NCBI GenBank assembly: GCA_025999115.1
Contig: BNWW01000105.1
Coordinates: forward strand, 1-5,336
DNA: 5,336 nt
Source: Bacteroidia bacterium
GTDB taxonomy: Bacteria > Bacteroidota > Bacteroidia > Bacteroidales > Azobacteroidaceae
Direction: 5' to 3'
Notes under the pieces: generated by a model
The model's database searches: none
Told to the model about the DNA's origin: nothing
Seen by the model: only the letters and a program-made list of their open reading frames with translations
Shown here: piece after piece, positions 1-5,336 of the stretch
Numbering within the stretch: position 1 is the first letter of the stretch
How the letters are laid out: each line of letters begins with the position of its first letter
Translations under genes and position numbers: made by a program

Positions 1-4
1 CAAT

Positions 5-634
5 ATGTGGTGGGTACCATTAATACAGGCAGGTATTGGCGCAGCGCAAGCAATATACAGCGGCGTTAAAGCCGGAAATGCGAGGGATGAGGCTGAACAG
101 TTGGCCGCAAAAGAGCGTGTGGATAATGAAAATTGGTTTAATAAAGAATATTATACCAATTACACTCAACGTGCCGATAGTCAAAATTTGCTCAAAAATC
201 TAAGAGAGTATAATCAGGAAAGAAATCGAATTGCGGAAGGAACGGCCGCAATAACCGGAGCAACGCCGGAATCGGTACAGGCGCAAAAGAATGCGAATAA
301 CAAGGTAGTTACTGACACCTATTCCAATATCGCCGCGCAGGGAGCGCAATACAAAGATAACGTGATGCAGCAATATTTAAATAGAAAATACGGATTGGGA
401 AATTTGCAATACAACAGCATCATGGGAAGCGCAAAAAGTCATGAAACCGGAATGTATAACGGAATAGCGCAAATAGGAAGCGGGATAGCGGGCGCTTATG
501 GCGCTTACGGGAACCAAGTAAATAATGGAACGGTATCTGCACCAATACCCACGGCCGGCGAGCCGCTTGAATACGAACCGCCGGCTACTACGCCGGATAT
601 ATTGAGCCCTAATTACGGTAATTATATAGCTTAA
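5..634 (+). CDS. putative internal virion / ejection protein, T7 gp14-like in pattern
   Basis: This 209-residue protein probably sits inside the phage head or at the portal and takes part in DNA ejection; that role is inferred. What is seen: a hydrophobic, Gly/Ala-rich N-terminus (residues 1-20, MWWVPLIQAGIGAAQAIYSG), a long polar helical stretch (about 24-130), and a second Gly/Ala-rich, membrane-compatible segment (about 149-170). The C-terminus (178-209) is Pro-rich and probably disordered. At 77-110 an 'A..A.TGATPES' pattern is followed by a polar helix, as in small internal virion proteins of podoviruses. From memory, T7 gp14 is 196 residues, begins MCW plus an Ala/Ile-rich helix ending in GAQAI, and has a similar middle, so length and layout agree. 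The ATG is chosen because MWW plus the hydrophobic helix is a natural start, but only four bases precede it, so an upstream extension cannot be excluded. It lies 15 bases before the next gene, probably in the same operon. It has no cysteine. It could instead be another small helical virion protein. Confidence 0.83.
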   Translation: MWWVPLIQAGIGAAQAIYSGVKAGNARDEAEQLAAKERVDNENWFNKEYYTNYTQRADSQNLLKNLREYNQERNRIAEGTAAITGATPESVQAQKNANNKVVTDTYSNIAAQGAQYKDNVMQQYLNRKYGLGNLQYNSIMGSAKSHETGMYNGIAQIGSGIAGAYGAYGNQVNNGTVSAPIPTAGEPLEYEPPATTPDILSPNYGNYIA

Positions 635-649
635 AATATACTATATTCC
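635..649 (+). promoter_or_regulatory. A/T-rich translation leader without Shine-Dalgarno
   Basis: The 15-base spacer between the first stop and the second start reads aatatactatattcc. It holds no GGA/GAG/AGG purine tract at the expected distance from the ATG at 650. Bacteroidetes genes commonly start from A/T-rich leaders without Shine-Dalgarno pairing, so this fits such a host. Its brevity also implies co-transcription or translational coupling of the two genes. There is no room for a promoter or terminator. Confidence 0.45.
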
Positions 650-1735
650 ATGGCAATAACAAAAAAACAAACAACTACAGCTACCACACCGGTAAAAACA
701 ATCGTACCGGAAACAATCGTACCGGAAAAAGAAATTGTACAGCCGGTAATCAAGAGCGAAAAAGAAGTAGAACCCGTTGTGGCTCCTAAATTCGATTACG
801 AAGCCTCGCAAACTTACGCAGGCGAATATGCTCAGCGCAACGCTATTCCCGAACCCGATAGAATGGCGGCTATATTAGGTCGCTATATGCCTCCGCCGAT
901 AGACCCGCAAAAAGAAAAACAAAGAAATTCCGCCGGCGCAAGCATTGCCGAAAGCATGAAATCGCTTGCGGAGATATTCGGTCAGGCACGCGGCGCACAT
1001 CTTCGGGAGCGCAAGCCGGAAGAAAGTTTGAAAGCGGAACAAAACAACAACTACCTCACTAAGAAGTATAACGATGAAATGAAGCAATACGCCCAAGCTT
1101 TGGCCAATGCGGAGATTGGTGATAAGGAAGTTTTGCGGCGCCTGCAAAAAGAAGCGGACGAATACGGGATGAAAATGGCGGGGTTGGATTATAATCAGCG
1201 GATGCAACAATATCAGTATGACCGGTCGTTGGAAGATGCTGCCCGAAAAAGAGAGTTAGATTTGAAGGATTGGTTGGCAAAAGAACAAATTACACATGAA
1301 AATCAGATGAAATTAGCGCATGTAAGGGGTGAATATTCAAAAGATTTAAAGGAAATAAGTAAGAATAATTTTATTCTTCAAGATTCGCATGGAAATATGG
1401 CAACATTAGGAGTAAAAGATTGGAATGCTAAGGTGCAACTAATTTATACAGCGATGAAGGCTAACGGACTTGCACCATTAACATCTGTAAGAAAGGATCC
1501 ATCCGATATATTAGGCATGCGCACTATGGAAGTAGAAGACAAAAATGCCAACAATATAGCCGCTTATGTATTAAGAAATATAGATTCTCAATACATGACA
1601 CAGAATATATGGGATCAATTGTATGCCTTACAGACAGGAAGGGCATATAATAGCAATCCCCCGCCGGCAAGTGGCAGCAGCACCCCGCCGGCAACTCCAT
1701 CGACTAAATCCGGGGCACCGTCATGGGCACAATAA
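650..1735 (+). CDS. uncharacterised coiled-coil phage structural protein
   Basis: I do not recognise a named family with certainty. The 361-residue protein has four parts. Residues 1-45 are Thr/Pro/Val/Glu/Lys-rich and probably disordered, including a doubled TIVPE. Residues 46-121 contain a conserved-looking stretch (RNAIPEPDRMAAILGRYMPPP, roughly 63-83) followed by SIAESMKSLAEIFGQARGAH, which looks like a short amphipathic helix. Residues 122-238 are highly charged and rich in Lys, Glu, Gln and Tyr, with the spacing of a long coiled coil. Residues 241-333 look like a small globular domain, and 335-361 are a Pro/Ser/Thr tail. There is no signal peptide, no clear membrane helix and no cysteine. 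I recall proteins of this layout next to giant proteins in Bacteroidales prophages. Its middle position suggests a structural or ejection partner, by analogy with T7 gp15, although it is about half that length (747 residues). It starts 15 bases after the previous gene and ends 12 bases before the next. The part encoding the C-terminal domain is clearly more A/T-rich than the rest. Confidence 0.85.
   Translation: MAITKKQTTTATTPVKTIVPETIVPEKEIVQPVIKSEKEVEPVVAPKFDYEASQTYAGEYAQRNAIPEPDRMAAILGRYMPPPIDPQKEKQRNSAGASIAESMKSLAEIFGQARGAHLRERKPEESLKAEQNNNYLTKKYNDEMKQYAQALANAEIGDKEVLRRLQKEADEYGMKMAGLDYNQRMQQYQYDRSLEDAARKRELDLKDWLAKEQITHENQMKLAHVRGEYSKDLKEISKNNFILQDSHGNMATLGVKDWNAKVQLIYTAMKANGLAPLTSVRKDPSDILGMRTMEVEDKNANNIAAYVLRNIDSQYMTQNIWDQLYALQTGRAYNSNPPPASGSSTPPATPSTKSGAPSWAQ
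698..727 (+). repeat. 15-bp perfect tandem duplication inside coding sequence
   Basis: The unit acaatcgtaccggaa occurs twice back to back (698-712 and 713-727). It encodes a doubled TIVPE, at about residues 17-21 and 22-26 of the 361-residue protein. The length is a multiple of three, so the frame is kept. It lies in the low-complexity, probably disordered N-terminus, where such slippage is easily tolerated. Confidence 0.9.
1015..1363 (+). other. coiled-coil region of the 361-residue protein
   Basis: This stretch encodes residues about 122-238. They are dominated by Lys, Glu, Gln, Arg, Asp and Tyr, with hydrophobic residues recurring every three to four positions and almost no Pro or Gly across most of it. 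That is the look of a long alpha-helical coiled coil, suggesting an elongated or oligomeric structural role. It was assigned by eye, without a coiled-coil score. Confidence 0.6.
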
Positions 1736-1747
1736 AAATAATAATTT
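1736..1747 (+). promoter_or_regulatory. all-A/T 12-base leader before the giant gene
   Basis: The spacer aaataataattt between the stop at 1733-1735 and the ATG at 1748 contains no G or C, so there is no Shine-Dalgarno site. This matches Bacteroidetes-type initiation, where A/T-rich unstructured leaders favour ribosome loading. The start at 1748 is further supported because the N-terminal repeat begins only eight residues later. Confidence 0.5.
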
Positions 1748-4700
1748 ATGAACACTCAAAAAATAAAAAATCTTTACAATGTATTGCCTTCCGATTTAAA
1801 AGGCAATTTCGATTTGACACAATTTAGCAAAGCTGTTGAAAGTGAATCTAATCGAAGGAATCTTTATAATGTATTGCCTTCCGATTTAAAAGGTAATTTC
1901 GATTTTAATGAGTTTTCAAATGAATTAATTGGCGCAAACCCCGCGAACCCCGCTAATCATTTTGTCAAAGATTTTAAATCAAGCCAATCCAATCCGACCC
2001 CTCCCTCATTCGATTGGAAACCTGCCGATCCATCGCAGGCTCCTGTTCCATACGCCCCATTACCGATAGACCCGCGAACGCCCGAATACAAAGCCGCAAT
2101 GTTTAATCGCGGCGGATTCAATAACGAGGACTTGCAGACAATAATGGCAAACAGGGAAAATTTTGTGAAGTCCGAACGCGAATATCAATCCTATCTTGGT
2201 AACCCAAAGTACGACCAGACGAAAGTAAAATCCGCTCTTGCAGACTTGCAAGCCAAACGAAAAGAGTTTGAAAGCGAGGTTGAGGCTCATACGAAAGAAT
2301 ATCAATCCATTCCTGAACTCAACCCAAACTATAAGCAGGAATTTACCGCACGCTTCGCAAAAGAAAATCCGGAGCTCAACACCCTTTCTGATTACGAATT
2401 AGACCTGATTAAGGACTATCAATACGAAAATTCCGAATATGGCAAACTGCAAAAACAGCTTTCCGAATTGGAAGCGCAAAAAGCAAAAATACCCAATTCA
2501 TTCGGGGCCAATCAAAACAGGATGCTTGTTATTGAAAAACAGATAGCGGCTGTAAACAGCAAACTCAAAACCACGGCGCCCACCGAAACGATGTTGAGAA
2601 AAATCAAGCAGGAACAAATACGCAGGAGTAATGGAGTTCTTGACGAATTGATTACCAAATACGGAAAATTAAGCAAAGAGAATTACGTTGATTTCGGTAG
2701 TCAAAATGGCTACATGCCGGCTGCAGCGAGAGCGTATAATGCTTCCAATATTCAGGAAAATGCATATTTGGCATCTTTGGCGCAGATTAATTCGGATACT
2801 GAAAAAATACTGAAAGCTCCAAGTAAATTTGCCGATACCTACGGTATTGTCAATTTCGGAAAGGGATTTATAGATAAGGGTTCCGACTTGGACACATGGA
2901 CGATGGGTATTACAAAAATCGGACGCGACTTGAATATTAAAGGAATTGTAGAAAAAACACAAAAAGGACAATCGCTGACTGAAACTGAAGAAACGTTGCT
3001 CGCTTCGTATATGACTAATCTTGCCGCTCATGAATTGCGCGACGACCTTACCGTTGGCTATCAAGCGGGAAGTGCAACCATGGAAAGCATCCCCTTTATG
3101 GTAGAGATGGGATTAACCGCCGGCTTGGGTTCTGCAGCAGAGAAAGCGATTACCAAAATAGTTTCCAAGGTATTGGGAAAGCAAAGCGAAAAACTGGTAT
3201 CAAGAATGCTGACAAAAACCGCCGGGAAATTAGCGCAAATCAATACACAAACAGCATTGATGCCTACCACTTACGCCGGAATGACGGAAACGGCTCTTAG
3301 AAACCGGATAGAGGGGAAAGACTATGGATTAATAGATGGTTTTAAAGATTTTGGGACCGCCGCCGTCGAAAATGCTACGGAAATAGTTGGTGGTAAAATG
3401 CTTGACAAAGCCTTTGGATGGCTGGCAAAGCCGCTAACGAAACTCCCGAAATATGGTCAACAGTTAGACCAATTGATGAAAGCTTGGGGAAATAACCCGT
3501 TTATGAAATCCATCGCTCAAAACAGTCCGCTTTCGGAAATTGGAGAGGAGTATTTGGGAGGCGCCGCAAACTTTCTCCGATCCTATGCGCCGTGGTACGA
3601 CGAAAGCCAAAAGCAGGAATTACAGGCGGACATTCAACACCTCTTTACGCCAGACGGATTCAAGGTATTGGCAGGAAGTATTCTCCCGATGACCGGGTTA
3701 TTTTCGGCGGTTACCGGCGTTCGCTATCATTCCATCAATAAAAATTACACGAAGCAAAAAAATAATTTGCAAAGTATAATGGAAGCGGCCGGCTCTACAA
3801 AAGAGGAAGCCGGTTCTTTCATCGCAGCGCTCGAAAACACAAGGGCGGAAGATTATGCCGCCACCATTCCGAACATCATAGAGGGTTTAGGTGAAGAATT
3901 GCGAAAAGAAGGAGCATCCGAAGAGTATATTCAAGCCATGCAATCGCAATATGGCGTAGTATTGGCAAACTACCTTGAATCGCTCGCCGGTTATCAGCAG
4001 TTGATTCAAGATACCGAAAAAGGAATGCAGGATGCTTTTGAAACCATAAACGCAACACGCAACGCCACCATAGATGCGCTGCGGCCGGTTACCAATAAAG
4101 ACGGAAATATTGTTGAGGCTATCATTGCCGGCATCGACGGGCCTGTAAATATCGTAACAGGAAACGTTGTTAGCGACGAATATGGCAGCATCAACAAAGA
4201 AAAATCCTCACCAATAATTTCTTATCAAGGCGCGGACGGAATCCGGCATGTTGCTCCCATTGGAGCAATAATAGAAACAGTCAGTGAGCAGTATACCGAA
4301 GAAATCATTAACAACGTAATAAAAGAAACCGAAGAAGAGATCGCCGCCGCCAATGCGCCGCAATACGAAGAAAGCCATACGGTAGTCGTAAAAACGCCGG
4401 AAGGAGAATACGCCTCCGCGCAAATCACCGGTCGCAATGAAGATGGAACTTATACTGTATCCGTTCCAAGAATGACGGATACCGGAGAAACGGAAATAGC
4501 AGAGGCTATTGTCAAACCTTCGGATATTCTTCATAATTTGGGAACGGAAGGATTAATTGGAAAGGCGGTTGATTACACGGATAATGAAGGTAATGAAAGA
4601 ACCGGCATTTGGGATGCCGGCAACAATGCGCAAATGCTTTTTTCCTCCGGATATGCAATGATTGACGATGAATTAGTTCAACTCGATAAAATACAGGGAT

Positions 4701-5336
4701 TGTCGATAGAAGAAATACCGGCCGCGCCTGACCCGAACAATATCAATTTGTCAGGAAATGAAGCCGTAAATGAGGGAACTCCCACCGGGGAGATAGCGCA
4801 AAATGATAGCGGAACAGTCGAAACAGCAATCAATCCGACAAATCCGGCCACTCAGCAAGCCGGTAGCACGAAAGGCGAATCGCCGGCTGAAGTAAATTCT
4901 ATCGTAGAAATCACCGGCCGCGCTCCGAAACGAAAAGACGGCAAAGTAGATTACAACGCGCTCTTTGAACAATCTCCCGAAGACTATACTATTTTGATGG
5001 AAGAAAGAATAGGCGCAGATGAAGTGAAGTCGGAGCTAATTTCAGACAGTAAAACGATAGAAGAAAATATAGGAAAGCTTCGCGAGAAACTGTCAAAAGA
5101 AACCGACCGGAATAAAAAGGAGGATTTGCGCGACAAAATTTCCGCTATAACTATGCGTAAGGAAATTATCGACGGAATCATTCAAAGCAGGTATTCACAA
5201 GTTGCCGCCGATGGCGCACAAATACCTATTGACAATCAAGAAGTTACAGAGCCTAAAAATAGCCGTAAGGAAATTGATGAAAAGAAAAAGTCCGGTAAAA
5301 ACCAGACTTTAACCACCGTAGGTAATCGCTCAAAAA
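1748..5336 (+). CDS. giant phage protein, N-terminal 1196 residues (3' truncated by window)
   Basis: The frame stays open from the ATG at 1748 to the window edge, giving at least 1196 residues. Domains by eye are: a tandem repeat (8-60); a Pro/Asn-rich linker (about 62-110); coiled coils (139-190 and 232-310); a helical region with hydrophobic segments at 445-467 and 638-658; more helices (about 680-780); three beta-rich units (783-848, 876-932, 935-990); a low-complexity linker (991-1055); a short motif ending LFEQSPEDY (1060-1080); and a charged coiled coil (1083-1149). This order, including PLSEIGEEYLGGAANF (594-609) before the second hydrophobic segment, matches what I remember of giant uncharacterised proteins in Bacteroidales phages and prophages. 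Some such proteins carry enzymatic domains further along ('polyvalent' proteins). Following two smaller virion-like genes, it holds the place of T7 gp16 (1318 residues, transglycosylase plus ejection channel), but no transglycosylase motif is visible here. It has no cysteine. The function is unknown; a role in ejection or as a protein co-injected with DNA is inferred. Confidence 0.88.
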   Translation, partial: MNTQKIKNLYNVLPSDLKGNFDLTQFSKAVESESNRRNLYNVLPSDLKGNFDFNEFSNELIGANPANPANHFVKDFKSSQSNPTPPSFDWKPADPSQAPVPYAPLPIDPRTPEYKAAMFNRGGFNNEDLQTIMANRENFVKSEREYQSYLGNPKYDQTKVKSALADLQAKRKEFESEVEAHTKEYQSIPELNPNYKQEFTARFAKENPELNTLSDYELDLIKDYQYENSEYGKLQKQLSELEAQKAKIPNSFGANQNRMLVIEKQIAAVNSKLKTTAPTETMLRKIKQEQIRRSNGVLDELITKYGKLSKENYVDFGSQNGYMPAAARAYNASNIQENAYLASLAQINSDTEKILKAPSKFADTYGIVNFGKGFIDKGSDLDTWTMGITKIGRDLNIKGIVEKTQKGQSLTETEETLLASYMTNLAAHELRDDLTVGYQAGSATMESIPFMVEMGLTAGLGSAAEKAITKIVSKVLGKQSEKLVSRMLTKTAGKLAQINTQTALMPTTYAGMTETALRNRIEGKDYGLIDGFKDFGTAAVENATEIVGGKMLDKAFGWLAKPLTKLPKYGQQLDQLMKAWGNNPFMKSIAQNSPLSEIGEEYLGGAANFLRSYAPWYDESQKQELQADIQHLFTPDGFKVLAGSILPMTGLFSAVTGVRYHSINKNYTKQKNNLQSIMEAAGSTKEEAGSFIAALENTRAEDYAATIPNIIEGLGEELRKEGASEEYIQAMQSQYGVVLANYLESLAGYQQLIQDTEKGMQDAFETINATRNATIDALRPVTNKDGNIVEAIIAGIDGPVNIVTGNVVSDEYGSINKEKSSPIISYQGADGIRHVAPIGAIIETVSEQYTEEIINNVIKETEEEIAAANAPQYEESHTVVVKTPEGEYASAQITGRNEDGTYTVSVPRMTDTGETEIAEAIVKPSDILHNLGTEGLIGKAVDYTDNEGNERTGIWDAGNNAQMLFSSGYAMIDDELVQLDKIQGLSIEEIPAAPDPNNINLSGNEAVNEGTPTGEIAQNDSGTVETAINPTNPATQQAGSTKGESPAEVNSIVEITGRAPKRKDGKVDYNALFEQSPEDYTILMEERIGADEVKSELISDSKTIEENIGKLREKLSKETDRNKKEDLRDKISAITMRKEIIDGIIQSRYSQVAADGAQIPIDNQEVTEPKNSRKEIDEKKKSGKNQTLTTVGNRSK
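1769..1905 (+). repeat. 90-bp-period tandem repeat encoding a doubled NLYNVLPSDLKGNFD motif
   Basis: Bases 1769-1815 recur at 1859-1905, exactly 90 bases (30 codons) later, with only two differences (1776 c versus 1866 t; 1804 c versus 1894 t). Both differences are synonymous (Tyr, Gly). The identical protein core is followed by a weaker match (LTQFSKAV versus FNEFSNEL), so each unit is about 23-25 residues in a 30-residue period. The 'RRNLYNVLPSDLKGNFDFNEF' type of pattern resembles 30-residue N-terminal repeats I recall from other giant Bacteroidales phage proteins (LY-x-V-s ... F-x-x-F). Its role is unknown; recruitment to the procapsid is one possibility. Confidence 0.92.
2162..2677 (+). 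other. N-terminal coiled-coil pair of the giant protein
   Basis: Residues about 139-190 and 232-310 are Lys/Glu/Gln-rich, with regular hydrophobic positions (for example GKLQKQLSELEAQKAKI and IEKQIAAVNSKLK), separated by a Pro/Asn-containing link. They look like two helical coiled coils and suggest an elongated or multimeric N-terminal arm. Assigned by eye. Confidence 0.55.
3080..3148 (+). other. first hydrophobic helical segment of the giant protein
   Basis: Residues 445-467 start MESIPFMVEMGLTAGLGSAA and form a Gly/Ala/Met/Leu-rich stretch between charged helices. It contains glutamates, so it is not a classical transmembrane helix, but it could be membrane-active or a buried helix. Similar 'PFM.E..L..G' segments occur, as I recall, at this place in related giant phage proteins. 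Confidence 0.4.
3527..3721 (+). other. conserved-looking amphipathic plus hydrophobic segment
   Basis: Residues 594-609 (PLSEIGEEYLGGAANF) are followed, after a charged helix, by a mostly uncharged hydrophobic stretch at 638-658 beginning FKVLAGSILPMTGLFSAVTG. The second part is the best candidate for a membrane-inserting helix in the visible protein, with basic residues just after it (RYHSINKNYTKQK). This is consistent with, but does not prove, insertion into the host envelope during ejection. Confidence 0.45.
4094..4291 (+). other. beta-rich unit 1 (probable SH3-like barrel)
   Basis: Residues 783-848 alternate short hydrophobic strands with Gly/Asp/Asn turns (NKDGNIVEAIIAGIDGPVNI, then VTGNVVSDEYGSI, then PIISYQGADGIRHVAPIGAI). 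This is typical of a small all-beta barrel. I recall the same 'G.V....G.I.....S..I.Y....G' arrangement in giant Bacteroidales phage proteins. It is followed by a Glu-rich helix (849-872). The fold is inferred from the pattern only. Confidence 0.5.
4373..4543 (+). other. beta-rich unit 2 (probable SH3-like barrel)
   Basis: Residues 876-932 show alternating strands and turns (SHTVVVKTPEGEYASAQITG, NEDGTYTVSVPRM, ETEIAEAIVKPSDIL). The order of a strand pair, an 'NEDGTYTV' hairpin and a closing 'VKPSDI' strand is the usual look of Tudor/KOW-type SH3-like barrels, which bind nucleic acid or protein in other contexts. No binding residues can be assigned here. Confidence 0.5.
4550..4717 (+). other. 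beta-rich unit 3 (probable SH3-like barrel)
   Basis: Residues 935-990 repeat the theme of the preceding unit: GLIGKAVDYTDNEGNERTGI, a short NNAQMLFSSGYAMI pair, and a closing VQLDKIQGLSI strand. The 'G..V.Y.D..G....G' opening is typical of a small beta-barrel repeat. It is separated from unit 2 by only two residues, so the two may pack as a tandem. A flexible Asn/Thr/Pro/Ser/Glu-rich linker (991-1055) follows. Confidence 0.45.
4925..5194 (+). other. short LFEQSPED-type motif followed by coiled coil
   Basis: Residues 1060-1080 (a basic 'PKRKDGKVDYNALFEQ' stretch then SPEDY) resemble a short motif I recall as 'IPxDxxGxxLFEQxxPE' in giant Bacteroidales phage proteins. There it is regularly followed by a long Lys/Glu/Ala helical hairpin. 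The same follows here: residues 1083-1149 are charged and heptad-like (ENIGKLREKLSKETDRNKKE). This agreement of motif and context is one of the stronger family clues in the window. Confidence 0.5.

Noticed and set aside
493..515. gcgcttatggcgcttacgg near-repeat (AYGAYG)
   Set aside because: A two-copy 9-10 base similarity within a Gly/Ala/Tyr-rich stretch is expected from its composition and carries no separate signal.
1..634. Microvirus DNA pilot protein (VP2) as identity of the first gene
   Set aside because: The Gly/Ala-rich N-terminus is similar in character, but the neighbouring giant gene is far too large for a microvirus genome. The gp14-like pattern fits the context better.
875..1210. 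111-codon open frame on the minus strand
   Set aside because: It lies wholly inside the well-supported 361-residue gene, its translation looks like no protein (runs of Phe, Leu, Val, Ile from antisense of charged codons), and it has no start context. The 1059-1280 minus frame is rejected for the same reason.
1748..2400. T7 gp16-like lytic transglycosylase at the start of the giant protein
   Set aside because: I looked for a catalytic Glu in an SLT-type context with the usual downstream motifs and did not see one. The region is repeat, linker and coiled coil.
3785..3820. Possible hairpin around the repeated gccgg/ccggc words
   Set aside because: The stem is short and lies within coding sequence. 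GCCGG words are common throughout the window because of Ala-Gly codon use. There is no T-run, so it is not a terminator.
2060..5181. Series of minus-strand open frames (for example 2669-3064, 4208-4534, 4751-4972)
   Set aside because: All are antisense to the continuous + strand frame from 1748 to the window end and have low-complexity, shadow-like translations. None has a plausible start region or operon context.

Overview
The window looks like part of the structural module of a tailed bacteriophage or prophage whose host is probably a member of the Bacteroidetes (Bacteroidales-like). Three grounds support this. All genes lie on the + strand, tightly packed, with gaps of only 15 and 12 bases. 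The two start codons whose upstream sequence is visible have an A/T-rich leader and no Shine-Dalgarno purine tract, as is usual in Bacteroidetes. The large third protein has the layout I recall from giant uncharacterised proteins of gut Bacteroidales phages and prophages. No database search was possible, so host and family are recognition and inference, not proof.

Layout: (1) 5-634, a 209-aa Gly/Ala/Gln/Asn-rich helical protein with a hydrophobic N-terminus, resembling in size and pattern the small internal virion protein of T7-like phages (gp14). (2) 650-1735, a 361-aa protein with a disordered Thr/Pro/Glu N-terminus, a long charged coiled coil, a small C-terminal domain and a Pro/Ser tail. 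(3) 1748 to the end, the first 1196 residues of a very large protein cut off by the window edge. It has an N-terminal 30-residue tandem repeat, coiled coils, two hydrophobic helical segments, three tandem beta-rich (probably SH3-like) units, and a short motif followed by another coiled coil.

Taken together, the small-medium-giant order resembles a DNA-ejection (ejectosome / internal core) cassette, in which proteins packaged in the head are expelled into the host envelope and extend the tail for DNA entry. This is a hypothesis from order, size and sequence character. The giant protein also fits the idea of a 'polyvalent' protein that carries further domains, possibly enzymatic, beyond the window. 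A striking shared property is that none of the 1766 visible residues is a cysteine.

No tRNA, CRISPR, insertion sequence, attachment site, promoter or terminator was found. There is no gene-free stretch longer than 15 bases apart from the first 4 bases.
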